Below are positions 42,791 to 50,469 of a stretch of 53,207 bases of DNA, in pieces. The DNA is from Gemmatimonadota bacterium (GTDB taxonomy: Bacteria; Gemmatimonadota; Gemmatimonadetes; Gemmatimonadales; Gemmatimonadaceae). The notes below the pieces were generated by a model that was given only the letters and a program-made list of their open reading frames with translations, was not told the origin of the DNA and searched no databases. Both the position numbers and the translations under genes were made by a program. Position 1 is the first letter of the stretch. The number at the start of each line of letters is the position of its first letter. Location: contig JAJTHG010000055.1 of NCBI GenBank assembly GCA_021298835.1, forward strand, positions 1-53,207, given 5' to 3'.

Positions 42791-43251
42791 CGGGGGCCTC
42801 CTCCGGACGCGACGGGTCGGACCTCGAGGCGCTCTACCAGGGCATCATCCTCGACCACAACCGTCGCCCCAAGAACTACGGCGAGCTCCCCGCCCCCGTG
42901 CACCACGCGGCCGGCCGGAACCCGCTGTGCGGCGACGAGGTCGCGGTGTTCGTGAAGACCGAGGGCGACACGCTGGCCGAGGTGTCCTTCACCGGAAAGG
43001 GCTGCGCCATCTCCCGCGCCTCGGCGTCGCTGATGACCGGGGCGGTGAAGGGCAAGTCGCGCGCGCAGGTGGACGCCCTCTTCGACCTCTTCCACGACGT
43101 GGTCACGGGCCGGAAGAAGGCGGAAGACCACAAGGCCGAGCTCGGCTCGCTCGTCGCCCTCGGCGGGGTCGCCAAGTTTCCCGTTCGCGTGAAGTGCGCC
43201 AGCATGGCGTGGCACACGCTCAAGAAGGCGCTCGAGACTCCGGCCACGTGA
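42787..43251 (+). CDS. sufU: SufU-type zinc sulfurtransferase/scaffold protein
   Basis: A 154-aa SufU. The family motifs are LYQGIILDHNRRPKNYGELP, NPLCGDEVAVFV, FTGKGCAISRASASLMTGAV and FPVRVKCASMAWHTLKKAL. The three conserved cysteines (about 43, 70, 130) and Asp45 match the zinc site. In Firmicutes-type systems SufU takes persulfide from SufS, replacing SufE. GTG 42787 overlaps the sufD stop (GTGA). The longer frame to 42403 is antisense-type sequence and is rejected. A 36-bp triple repeat follows the stop. Confidence 0.94.
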   Translation: MTGASSGRDGSDLEALYQGIILDHNRRPKNYGELPAPVHHAAGRNPLCGDEVAVFVKTEGDTLAEVSFTGKGCAISRASASLMTGAVKGKSRAQVDALFDLFHDVVTGRKKAEDHKAELGSLVALGGVAKFPVRVKCASMAWHTLKKALETPAT

Positions 43252-43287
43252 GCGTTCCGACCCGCGTTCCGACCCGCGTTCCGGCCC
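43252..43287 (+). repeat. three tandem 12-bp units after the sufU stop
   Basis: GCGTTCCGACCC occurs twice, then GCGTTCCGGCCC. The array fills the sufU-sufS gap and starts at the base after the TGA. Confidence 0.92.
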
Positions 43288-43312
43288 GGTGCACCGCGCG
43301 GCGGGTGGTCCC

Positions 43313-44542
43313 GTGACGCTCGCCCCCCGCGCCGACTTCCCGCTGCTCGAGCGGCACCCGTCGCTGCATTACCTCGACAGCGCCGCCACGGCCCAGAAGC
43401 CGCGGGTGGTGCTCGACGCCATCCGCGCGTTCTACGAGGAGGCGAACGCCAACCCGCGGCGCGGGGCCTACGCCCTCTCCTTCGAGGCGACGCAGCGCTA
43501 CTGGAGCGCGCGCGAGACGATCGCGCGCTTCCTCGGCGCCGCCGACCCCGAGTGCCTGGTGTTCGTGCGCGGGACGACCGAGGCGATGAACCTCGTCGCG
43601 GCCACCGCCGGGCGCGAGGGCATCTCGGCCGGCGACAACGTCGTCGTGACGGCCCTCGAGCACCACGCGAGCTTCGTCACCTGGCAGCGCGCCACGATCG
43701 AGGCGAACGCGCAATTCCGCATCGCCGAGCTGCGCCCCGATCTCACGCTCGACGTCGAGCACTTCGCGTCGCTCCTCGACGCGCGGACGAAGGTCGTCGC
43801 CGTCACGCACGTCTCGAACGCGCTCGGGCTCGTCTCCCCGGTCGCCGAGCTGGTGGCGCTCGTCCGCCGGCGCGCCCCGCGGGCGATGATCGTGCTCGAC
43901 GGCGCGCAGTCGGCGCCGCACCTGCCGGTGCAGTTCGACGCGCTCGGCGTGGACTTCTACGCCTTCAGCGGCCACAAGCTCGGCGGGCCGATGGGGATCG
44001 GCGGCCTGCTGGGCCGCAAGGCGCTGCTCGAGACGATGCCGCCCTACCAGACGGGGGGCGACATGATCGAGTCCGTCGGGGACCAGGTCAGCACGTGGAA
44101 CACCGTGCCGTTCAAGTTCGAGGCGGGTACGCCCAACGCGGCGGATGCGGTGGGGCTGGCGGCGGCGTGCGAGTACCTCACGGGGCTCGGGATGGCGCGG
44201 GTGCGCGCGCACGAGGTCGCGCTGCTGCGCGCGCTCGTCCCGGCGCTGACGGCGATCGAAGGGGTCACCGTGCACGGGCCGACGGACGACGCGGCCTTCG
44301 CGATGCGGAGCGGCGCGGTGTCCTTCGAGCTGGCCGAGGCGCATCCGCACGACCTCGCGACGATCCTCGACCAGGCGGGCGTGGCGATCCGGGCCGGGCA
44401 TCACTGCTGCCAGCCGCTGATGCGGCGGCTCGGGGTGAGCGCGACGGCGCGCGCGTCGGTGTTCGTGTACTCCGGCGAGGCGGACGTCGCGGCGCTCGCC
44501 GGGGCGGTGCGGCACGCGCGGGCGGTGTTCGCGGGGGATTAG
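43313..44542 (+). CDS. sufS: cysteine desulfurase SufS
   Basis: A 409-aa group II cysteine desulfurase. The N-terminus reads ERHPSLHYLDSAATAQKP. The PLP lysine is in AFSGHKLGGPMGIGGLL, the PLP-contact His in ALEHHASFVTW, the Asp in IVLDGAQSAPHLP, and the active Cys in RAGHHCCQPLMRR with the RaSv-type turn ARASVFVY. Sulfur from cysteine goes to SufU. GTG 43313 has GGTGG upstream and matches the usual length; GTG 43289 is an alternative. Last gene of the suf operon; it converges with the DUF885 gene. Confidence 0.96.
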   Translation: MTLAPRADFPLLERHPSLHYLDSAATAQKPRVVLDAIRAFYEEANANPRRGAYALSFEATQRYWSARETIARFLGAADPECLVFVRGTTEAMNLVAATAGREGISAGDNVVVTALEHHASFVTWQRATIEANAQFRIAELRPDLTLDVEHFASLLDARTKVVAVTHVSNALGLVSPVAELVALVRRRAPRAMIVLDGAQSAPHLPVQFDALGVDFYAFSGHKLGGPMGIGGLLGRKALLETMPPYQTGGDMIESVGDQVSTWNTVPFKFEAGTPNAADAVGLAAACEYLTGLGMARVRAHEVALLRALVPALTAIEGVTVHGPTDDAAFAMRSGAVSFELAEAHPHDLATILDQAGVAIRAGHHCCQPLMRRLGVSATARASVFVYSGEADVAALAGAVRHARAVFAGD

Positions 44543-44626
44543 CGCGGCCGGGCTGGGCGCGCGACCATGGGGAATGCCCCGGCGCGAGCCGCACTCCCGG
44601 ACGCCTGCGGAACCGATCTCCCGCCG

Positions 44627-46420
44627 TCAGTGTCCCCCGGCCGCGATCCACGCTTCCTGACGCTGGCGCAGGACGTACATCGGCATCGAACCGGCACCGA
44701 GGACCATCGCGTGCCACGCCTTGAGGTCGAAGCGGGAGCCCAGGCGCTTGCGCGCGTCCTCGCGGAGGACGAGGAACTCGCGTGCGCCCATCTTGTAGGC
44801 GAGCGCCTGCCCCGGCAGGTCCACCGAGTAGCGCAGCGTCTCGGTGTCGAGCTGGGTGTCGCTCTCGAGGGTGTGTTCGCGCATGAAGGCGATCGCCCGC
44901 TCGCGCGACCAGCCGAGCGCGTTCATCCCGGTATCCACGACGAGGCGGCATGAAATGAACATGTCCATCATCAGCCGGCCGTAGCGGTCGTACAGGTCGC
45001 CGTAGAGCCCGAGCTCGCCGGCGAAGGCGGAGGCGTAGTCGCCCCAGCCTTCGATGAAGGCGGTGTGGGTCTCGGAGCGCCGGAAGGGTGGGAGGGCCTG
45101 GTTCTCGAGGGTGAGCGCGATCTGGAAGTGGTGGCCGGGAATGAGCTCGTGGTAGATGAGCGCGGCCGCCTGCAGGGTGCTGCGCTGGTCGAGCTTGGAG
45201 CCGTTGTAGTAGTAGTGGCCCATGGAGTCGCGCGCCGAGGGCGGCTCGTAGAAGCCGAAGGTCAGGGACGCTTCGAGGCGCGGGTCGAGCCGGCGGACGT
45301 CGCCCTGTGCGCGCGGGAGCGTGGCGAAATGGTCGCCGACGCGGGGGCGGATTCGCGCGTCGTGGCGCATGAGCACCGCCCCGAACTCCTCCGGCGTCTT
45401 CACGAAGAAGCGCGGATCGGTGCGGAGTCGGGCGTGGAACTCCGCCTTGGTGCCCGTGAAGCCGAGCTCCGCGCGGACCGCCGCCATCGCGGTGTCCAGC
45501 CGGGCGACCTCGGCCAGGCCGATGCGGTGCACGGCGTCGGGAAGGACGTCGAGCGTGACGTGGCGCCGGACGAGGGCGCGGTAGAAGGCGTCGCCGCCGG
45601 GAAGGTTGCCGACGCCGACCGTCGCGCGGGCGGCGGGGCGATAGGGACCGTCGAGGTACGCCGCGAGCCGCTCGAAGGCGGGGTTGAGGCGCAGGGTGAT
45701 GGCGGCCTCGACGTCGGCGGTGAAGGACGCGCGCGTCGCCGCGTCGAGCGTCGCGAGCCGCGCCGCCGGCGGCAGGTAGCGGGACTGTGACGGGGGCTGA
45801 ATGAAGTCGCGGACATAGGGGATGATGAGGCGCAGCTCCTCCGCGGGAAGCGTGAGGCCTCGCAGGCGGCGGGCCTCGAGCCCTTCGCGGACGGTGTCGG
45901 TCATCGCCGCGGCTTCGGCGAGGAGGGCGAGGTATCGGGCGCGGTCCTCGGGGGTGTCCACCGACTGCGCGGCGATCAGCAGCGGGACGGAGCGCAGGGG
46001 CGACGCGTACGGCGTGATCGCAGCGAAGGAGAGCCAGTGGAAGCGCGCGTCCTCGATCGCCTCCACCTGCGCGAAGCGGATGAGGCGCGACGTCGTCCAC
46101 TCGTCGGGCGTGAGCTCGCGCGGCACGAGGCGGTCGATCTCCTTGATGACCTCCCGGGCGCGGGCGGCACGGCGCTCGGCGCCGGCGAAGGAGAGGTCGG
46201 GAAGATGGAGGAGCGGCAGCCCTTCGCGGACGCGGCGGGCGGCGTCCTCTTCGCGGCCGCGGGCGTCGTGCTCGGTGGCAAGGCGCGCGAGTGTGCGGGC
46301 GCTGGGGGTGGAGTCGGGGCGGGCGGTGGCCCGCGCGGGGGCCCGCGCGGGGGCTTGAGCGGTGGTGGCGGCGGCGAGGAGGAACGCGGCGGCGCAGGCG
46401 GCAGAGGGGAGGCGGCGCAT
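44627..46420 (-). CDS. secreted DUF885 protein, putative metallopeptidase
   Basis: A 597-aa protein. The signal peptide is LPSAACAAAFLLAAATTAQA. The DUF885 signature is YHELIPGHHFQIALTLENQA, an HExxxxH-like motif, followed by HTAFIEGWGDYASAFAGELG and DTGMNALGWSRERAIAFMRE. The C-terminus has DLPGQALAYKMGAREFLVLR. These proteins are related to M32/M3-like alpha-helical metallopeptidases and are common in soil bacteria; the substrate is unknown. ATG 46420 is set by the signal peptide and a TATCGT -10 six nt upstream; the longer frame to 46588 is rejected. Confidence 0.9.
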   Translation of the reverse strand: MRRLPSAACAAAFLLAAATTAQAPARAPARATARPDSTPSARTLARLATEHDARGREEDAARRVREGLPLLHLPDLSFAGAERRAARAREVIKEIDRLVPRELTPDEWTTSRLIRFAQVEAIEDARFHWLSFAAITPYASPLRSVPLLIAAQSVDTPEDRARYLALLAEAAAMTDTVREGLEARRLRGLTLPAEELRLIIPYVRDFIQPPSQSRYLPPAARLATLDAATRASFTADVEAAITLRLNPAFERLAAYLDGPYRPAARATVGVGNLPGGDAFYRALVRRHVTLDVLPDAVHRIGLAEVARLDTAMAAVRAELGFTGTKAEFHARLRTDPRFFVKTPEEFGAVLMRHDARIRPRVGDHFATLPRAQGDVRRLDPRLEASLTFGFYEPPSARDSMGHYYYNGSKLDQRSTLQAAALIYHELIPGHHFQIALTLENQALPPFRRSETHTAFIEGWGDYASAFAGELGLYGDLYDRYGRLMMDMFISCRLVVDTGMNALGWSRERAIAFMREHTLESDTQLDTETLRYSVDLPGQALAYKMGAREFLVLREDARKRLGSRFDLKAWHAMVLGAGSMPMYVLRQRQEAWIAAGGH

Positions 46421-46426
46421 GGCACA

Positions 46427-46432
46427 ACGATA
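46427..46432 (-). promoter_or_regulatory. -10 element of the DUF885 gene
   Basis: TATCGT on the minus strand, 6 nt before ATG 46420. Confidence 0.5.
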
Positions 46433-46545
46433 CCGCCGGTCGGCGCGGTCGGCCTCCCCCGGGCGACCGCGCCCGGGCGACCTCGCCCGGCCGACTGGGC
46501 GGTGCAGTCGCGTGGCGCCGGCGCCGACGCTCAGAGCCGGCGAGA

Positions 46546-46890
46546 TCACTTCGCGCCGCCGCGCGCCCTCCGGTAGGCCACTCCCCACGCGCGCAGCGCC
46601 TCGATGGCCGGCAGGGTGGATCGGCCGAGTGGGGTGATGGCGTAGTCCACGCGCGGGGGGACGACAGCGTGCACGGTCCGGGTGAGCAGGCCGGCGGCCT
46701 CGAGCTCGCGGAGCTGCTGGGTGAGCATCTTGTGAGTGACGCCGTGGAGGTCGCGCCGCAGCTCACCGTAGCGCCAGCCGCGCTTCGCCAGGCGCCAGAG
46801 GATCGGCATCTTCCACTTGCCACCGATGATGTCGAGGGCGAGCTCGACCGGGTTGTGATAGACCTGACCGTCGAAGGTGAAGGGCGGCAT
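46546..46890 (-). CDS. HxlR-family winged-helix regulator
   Basis: A 114-aa protein with the HxlR core: PVELALDIIGGKWKMPILWR, RYGELRRDLHGVTHKMLTQQ, LRELEAAGLLTRTVHAVVPP and VDYAITPLGRSTLPAIEALR. The usual N-terminal redox Cys is absent (the start is MPPFTFDGQVYHNP), so it is not a classic thiol-sensing member. It diverges from the DJ-1/PfpI gene, and a 6-bp inverted repeat sits in the shared promoter. It is likely to control both genes. Confidence 0.9.
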   Translation of the reverse strand: MPPFTFDGQVYHNPVELALDIIGGKWKMPILWRLAKRGWRYGELRRDLHGVTHKMLTQQLRELEAAGLLTRTVHAVVPPRVDYAITPLGRSTLPAIEALRAWGVAYRRARGGAK

Positions 46891-46908
46891 GACGCTCCCT
46901 TTTTGGTA

Positions 46909-46933
46909 AGTATGGCGCCAGAAAGTGCATACT
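46909..46933. promoter_or_regulatory. inverted repeat in the HxlR/DJ-1 divergent promoter
   Basis: AGTATG-N13-CATACT, with half-site centres 19 bp apart, about two helical turns. This suits a dimeric HxlR regulator. It lies between the starts at 46890 (minus) and 46988 (plus). Confidence 0.55.
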
Positions 46934-46987
46934 GTTTCTGCCGTATCGAAGAAGGTAGCCTCCGCTCAACCTTTGCGGAGACTCTCC

Positions 46988-47734
46988 TTGAGCGCCGACC
47001 TGAACGTGCCCGATCCTTCGCGCCCCAAGCGCATCCTGATGCTCGCCGCCAACCCGGCCGTGTCTCCTGTCACCGGGTGGCCGGTCGGGTTCTGGTGGGC
47101 CGAGCTGACCCACCCGTACTGGGCCTTCACCGAGGCCGGCTACGAGGTGGAGATCCGCAGTCCAGCCGGCGGCGCGCTGCAGGCGGACGGCTACTCCGAT
47201 CCCGAGGACGCGAGCGGCTACTCGGCGCACGACATCCTTTCGCTCGGCTTCAAGAAGTCGCCGGCTCACGCCGGGCTGCTGACCGACACGCGGTCCATCG
47301 CCGACGTGACGCCGGCCGCTTACGACGCGCTGTTCGTGACCGGCGGGCAGTCGCCGATGATCACGTTTCGCGGCAACGCGGCGGTCCAGCGGCTCGTGGC
47401 GTCGTTCTACGAGGCGGGCAAGGTCGTGGCGCTCGTGTGCCACGGGACGTGCGTGCTGCTGGAGACTCGGCTCTCGACGGGCGAGCTGCTGGTGGCCGGA
47501 AAGACGTGGACCGGCTTCGCCGACAGCGAGGAGGACTTCGCGGACGCATTCGTGGGAAAGCGGATCCAGCCGTTCCGCATCGAGGAGGAGGCCCGGAAGA
47601 TGTCCGGCACGAACTTCGTGGTGGATCAGCGCTTCCGAGCCTTCGCGGTGCGTGACGGGCGCCTCGTCACGGGACAGCAGCAGTTCTCCGGCGCCGCGGC
47701 CGCGCGGCTCGTCGTCGAGACCCTGGGGCGATAG
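46988..47734 (+). CDS. DJ-1/PfpI-family protein (Hsp31-like)
   Basis: A 248-aa protein of the class I glutamine-amidotransferase-like fold. It starts PKRILMLAANPAVSPVTG, with GFWWAELTHPYWAFTEAGYE and EIRSPAGGALQADGYSDPED. The nucleophile elbow is ALVCHGTCVLLETR with the reactive Cys, and Glu is in the AELTHPY helix region. This style matches Hsp31-like glyoxalase III or chaperone members. TTG 46988 has GGAG 7 nt upstream and gives a clean start; an ATG at 46925 overlaps the operator region and is less likely. Expected to be HxlR-controlled. Confidence 0.85.
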   Translation: MSADLNVPDPSRPKRILMLAANPAVSPVTGWPVGFWWAELTHPYWAFTEAGYEVEIRSPAGGALQADGYSDPEDASGYSAHDILSLGFKKSPAHAGLLTDTRSIADVTPAAYDALFVTGGQSPMITFRGNAAVQRLVASFYEAGKVVALVCHGTCVLLETRLSTGELLVAGKTWTGFADSEEDFADAFVGKRIQPFRIEEEARKMSGTNFVVDQRFRAFAVRDGRLVTGQQQFSGAAAARLVVETLGR

Positions 47735-47742
47735 GAGGCGTG

Positions 47743-47977
47743 ATGAGCCTGCATGGCACCGGGGCCGGTCACGGTCGTCGTGACGCGGCACGTCAAGCCG
47801 AGGCGGGAACCGGACTACGAGGCGTGGCTTGCACGGCTCCTGCGGGACGCGGCGACGCACCTGCGCATGGCGGTGCACATGATCATCGTGGTGGCGCTGA
47901 AGACGTGGGTCCTGATGCCTCGGCTCACCCGGTGGATGGCGCGGTGGATCTATCCGACGTCACGCGCTGTGACATGA
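47743..47977 (+). pseudogene. internally deleted antibiotic-biosynthesis-monooxygenase membrane gene
   Basis: An ATG at 47743 has GGAGG upstream but is out of frame with the recognisable part. From 47753 the frame gives GPVTVVVTRHVKPRREPDYE, the typical first strand of ABM-TM proteins. It then joins, after about 25 residues, to VALKTWVLMPRLTRWMARW, the typical last TM helix. Full-length relatives are near 190 aa, so about 100 central residues are missing and the natural start is shifted. It is a remnant of a gene following the DJ-1 gene. Confidence 0.75.
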
Positions 47978-47999
47978 CCCACAACCGGTCGGGAGGGGA

Positions 48000-48608
48000 A
48001 TGACGATGCGCATCGCGATCATCGGGGCGGGACGGGTGGGGCGGACGCTCGGGGGACGCCTGGCCGCGGCGGGACACGCGGTGACCTACGGCGTGCGCGT
48101 CCCGAACGACCCCAAGCACGCGGGGATCGGGTCGGTGGCCGGCATCCGCGAGGCGGTGGCGGGAGCCGAGGTCGCGTTCCTGACGACGTCGTGGGCCGGG
48201 GCGCAGGGGGCGCTGGAGGCGGCGGGGGACCTTTCGGGGAGGGTGCTGGTGGACGCGACGAACCCGATCGGCCCGGGGATGGTACTGACGCATGGCACGA
48301 CCGACTCGGGGGCGGAGCAGGTGGCGCGGTGGTCCCCCGGGGCGCGCGTGGTGAAAGCGTTCAACACGATCGGCATGGAGGTCATGGCGAACCCGCAGTT
48401 CGCGAATGGCCGGTCGGTGCTGTGGTTGAGCGGCGACGACGCGGCGGCGTGCGAATCGGTGGCGGGGTTGGGGCGCGAGCTCGGGTTCGAGCCGGTGCGG
48501 CTGGGGCCGCTGGCGCGGGCGCGGTTCCAGGAGCCGGCCGCGCTGCTGTGGATCACCGCGACGGCGACGATGGGGCGCGAGTTCTCCTGGGGAGTCCTGC
48601 GGCGGTAG
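48000..48608 (+). CDS. NADP/F420-oxidoreductase-family protein
   Basis: A 202-aa protein. The Rossmann motif MRIAIIGAGRVGRTLGGRLA is followed by HAVTYGVRVPNDPKHAG and the second strand VAFLTTSWAGAQGALEA. VLVDATNPIGPGMVLTHGTT and VVKAFNTIGMEVMANPQF match the F420-dependent NADP reductase-like family (also STEAP-type reductases). The Arg of GVRVP suggests NADPH preference. ATG 48000 has GGGAGGGG just upstream. No partner is evident. It is the last intact gene before the decayed integron region. Confidence 0.85.
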   Translation: MTMRIAIIGAGRVGRTLGGRLAAAGHAVTYGVRVPNDPKHAGIGSVAGIREAVAGAEVAFLTTSWAGAQGALEAAGDLSGRVLVDATNPIGPGMVLTHGTTDSGAEQVARWSPGARVVKAFNTIGMEVMANPQFANGRSVLWLSGDDAAACESVAGLGRELGFEPVRLGPLARARFQEPAALLWITATATMGREFSWGVLRR

Positions 48609-48699
48609 GACAGGGTTCGGCTCGATCCCTTGACGCGAGTCCGCCGAGGGGGGTGAGCGCCGTATCGGGCGACCCGGCATGGCGGATAGCCACGAGCGC

Positions 48700-49125
48700 G
48701 CCGCTACCGCGGGGTAGTCATCGGATGGTGCTGCTCCCCGATTCGCTGGTGCCGCCCCTGACGCGCGCATCACTCGATGTGCGCGCGGCGCATCCCTTGG
48801 TGGCGCCAGCACGGGATGCTCTGTCTCTTTCCTGCCGCCCGGGCCTGCCGCGTGACGGGGGACGCCCCGCGACCGTGGCGGCGGCATCATGTTCACGAGA
48901 CCGTGATCCAGCGCGCCGTCCCCCACGTCGCTCGGCGCGCCGAGGTCGGGGCACGGGTGATGTGTCACGCGTATCGTCCCAGCTTCGCGGCGCACCTGCT
49001 GGAGGCCGGCAACGACATCCGGACCGTACGGACTGCTCGGGCACGCGGACGTGAGCACGACGATGACCGACACGCGCGTCCTGCATCGGGATGGTAGCAG
49101 CGTGAGGAGCCGAACACATCGGCTC
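48700..49125 (+). pseudogene. relic of an integron-type tyrosine recombinase (IntI)
   Basis: Three frame segments read together like the C-terminal half of IntI: HRMVLLPDSLVPPLTR, then LFPAARACRV with HHVHETVIQRAVPHVARRA and CHAYRPSFAAHLLEAGNDIR, then LLGHADVSTTMTDTRVL. Two frameshifts separate them and the N-terminal half is gone. The box II His after Arg is Pro (HAYRPSF instead of HxxRHSF) and the nucleophile Tyr is Asp (TMTDTRVL instead of TMIYTHVL). The enzyme is dead. It lies on the same strand as the cassette genes downstream, with its 3' end about 225 bp before the first core-like site. Confidence 0.82.
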
Positions 49126-49377
49126 GGCAGCGGGGCATCCCTCTCTTGCCGGACGCTCACCAATTCACGGGTCATTCGCAGACCACGCCGGACAATCAAG
49201 CATGGCCGGGCTGCTACGAGGAGAGACGGCGCAAGTCACCGTGGGACCGAGGCTTGCGTGACTTGTAAGGGCTCGCCATCGTGCGTGCATCAAGGCGTTG
49301 GCTTGCAGGGTCTTGCGGCCAGATGCGCCGATCGATGCTGTCTAGAGCACGTTAGAGCGCCCTCCACGTGAGCATTG
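49126..49377 (+). other. gap before the first cassette, possible attI remnant
   Basis: About 250 bp without a gene. It contains GTTAGAG at 49351-49357, one base off GTTRRRY, preceded by GTCTAG. This is similar in layout to the 49828-49848 junction. No other structure is seen. Confidence 0.35.
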
Positions 49378-49833
49378 ATGACACATCGCACGCCACTGGA
49401 CGTTCTACACGAAGGCGTCGCAATCCTCGCCGCGGTGTTGCGCCCTGCCGGCTTCACGTCTATGGTAGGCACCGTGGATCGCGGGAGCGGTGGCGCCTTT
49501 GCGCAGGGAGCGTTTGTGCGCAACAGCCGGACGCTTTCGTTCAGCATGCGGCAAACGCTCGGCCTCGTGTGTTGCGCAAGCGGTGGCCTGCTCGTGAGCC
49601 ACGAGGATTTCATGCGGGTGGTCGCACCTTGCGGCGCGGCGCACTATCCAGGCTTCTCGGAGGATCCACTTGATGGCTTCCGTGCTGTATCCTCGGATCT
49701 TCGAGCCTACGGGGCAGCGTTCGTCACCGGCACCGCTGCCGATTGCCACGCCGTGCTCAACGCGGCGGTGCATCGTCGTCCACCGAAAGGTTTCGCGGCG
49801 GTCGAGTTCGAGCGCAATCGGCGGGCGCTCTAA
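49378..49833 (+). CDS. cassette-borne protein of unknown function
   Basis: A 151-aa protein that I do not recognise. It has an alternation of strands and helices (TPLDVLHEGVAILAAVLRPA, GFTSMVGTVDRGSGGAFAQG, LGLVCCASGGLLVSHEDFMR). No signal peptide. The G+C content is visibly lower (about 60%) than in the neighbours, which supports acquisition. The stop TAA forms part of a RYYYAAC-like core (CTCTAAC), typical of a cassette gene running into its attC. ATG 49378 is 27 nt after the GTTAGAG core. Some cassette proteins of this size bind ligands; nothing specific can be said. Confidence 0.65.
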   Translation: MTHRTPLDVLHEGVAILAAVLRPAGFTSMVGTVDRGSGGAFAQGAFVRNSRTLSFSMRQTLGLVCCASGGLLVSHEDFMRVVAPCGAAHYPGFSEDPLDGFRAVSSDLRAYGAAFVTGTAADCHAVLNAAVHRRPPKGFAAVEFERNRRAL

Positions 49834-49848
49834 CCCTTGGCGTTAGGC
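49828..49848 (+). other. collapsed attC-like junction between cassettes
   Basis: CTCTAAC-CCTTGGC-GTTAGGC: an R''-type core, 7 bp, and a perfect GTTRRRY core. Functional attC sites keep 40 or more bp between these cores, so the folded centre has been lost. Confidence 0.5.
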
Positions 49849-49928
49849 AGCACAAGAAACACCGTTTCGGCTCGCAGCGCTAAGGACACGAAACACGAGC
49901 CACCACCTAAACAGAACGCCCTCATACA

Positions 49929-50321
49929 ATGAAGCTCGGATACACCATCGTCTACGTTCCACGCGTTGCGGACTCGCTCCAGTTCTTCGAGCAGGCCTTC
50001 GGTCTGGAGCGGAAGTTCCTTCACGACTCGGGTGACTACGGCGAGCTCAAGACAGGCGAAACCACCCTCGCCTTCGCCTCTCATGCACTGGGCGCGATGA
50101 ACTTTCCAGCCGGTCACGTGCAAGCAAGCGAGTCCCATCAACCCCTGGGCATGGAGATCGCTTTCGTCACCGAAGACGTGCAGCACGCCCACCTATCCGC
50201 GATCAAGCATGGAGCCAAGGAACTGACTGCACCCGTAGCCAAGCCCTGGGGCCAAACAGTCTCTTATGTCCGCGCTCCGGACGGTACCCTCATCGAGCTA
50301 TGCACCCCTGTTGGCGGGTGA
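49929..50321 (+). CDS. cassette-borne VOC-family protein
   Basis: A 130-aa single vicinal-oxygen-chelate protein: KLGYTIVYVPRVADSLQFFE, AFGLERKFLHDSGDYGELKT, LGMEIAFVTEDVQHAHLSAI and SYVRAPDGTLIELCTPVG. The beta-alpha-beta-beta-beta order is complete. One expected metal ligand is the Glu of LIELC; His ligands are less clear, so it may bind a drug or small molecule without catalysis. G+C is low (about 55-60%). It lies between a GTTAGGC core (49842) and a GCCTAAC core (50331), as a gene cassette would. Confidence 0.85.
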   Translation: MKLGYTIVYVPRVADSLQFFEQAFGLERKFLHDSGDYGELKTGETTLAFASHALGAMNFPAGHVQASESHQPLGMEIAFVTEDVQHAHLSAIKHGAKELTAPVAKPWGQTVSYVRAPDGTLIELCTPVGG

Positions 50322-50330
50322 ACGGTACTG

Positions 50331-50366
50331 CCTAACCCCTCGGTCAACCTGACCCGCTACGGCAGG
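50331..50366 (+). other. left half of an attC site after the VOC cassette
   Basis: GCCTAAC followed by CCCTCGGTCAACCTGACC and CGCTACGGC, which is the first arm and loop of common environmental attC sites. The returning arm and a GTTRRRY core are missing downstream, so the site is truncated. Confidence 0.55.
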
Positions 50367-50469
50367 CTTTGTAAGCCCGGTCTGTGGCACCTGGTGCATC
50401 ATCATGAGGGTCCCCCCGCCGCTTCTCCATTCTTGGGCAGACTGCTGGGTGGGCGGTGCTCGCGGGCAA

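Noticed and set aside
42403..43251. A 282-aa version of SufU
   Set aside because: The extra N-terminal part is an alternate frame of sufD. GTG 42787 overlaps the sufD stop and gives the normal SufU length.
44265..46823. An 852-aa Arg/Pro-rich minus-strand frame
   Set aside because: Shadow of the DUF885 and HxlR genes; no recognisable domain.
50338..50400. Rho-independent terminator after the VOC cassette
   Set aside because: A short hairpin (GGCTT-TGT-AAGCC) is present but no U-tract follows, and the stretch is better explained as a broken attC.
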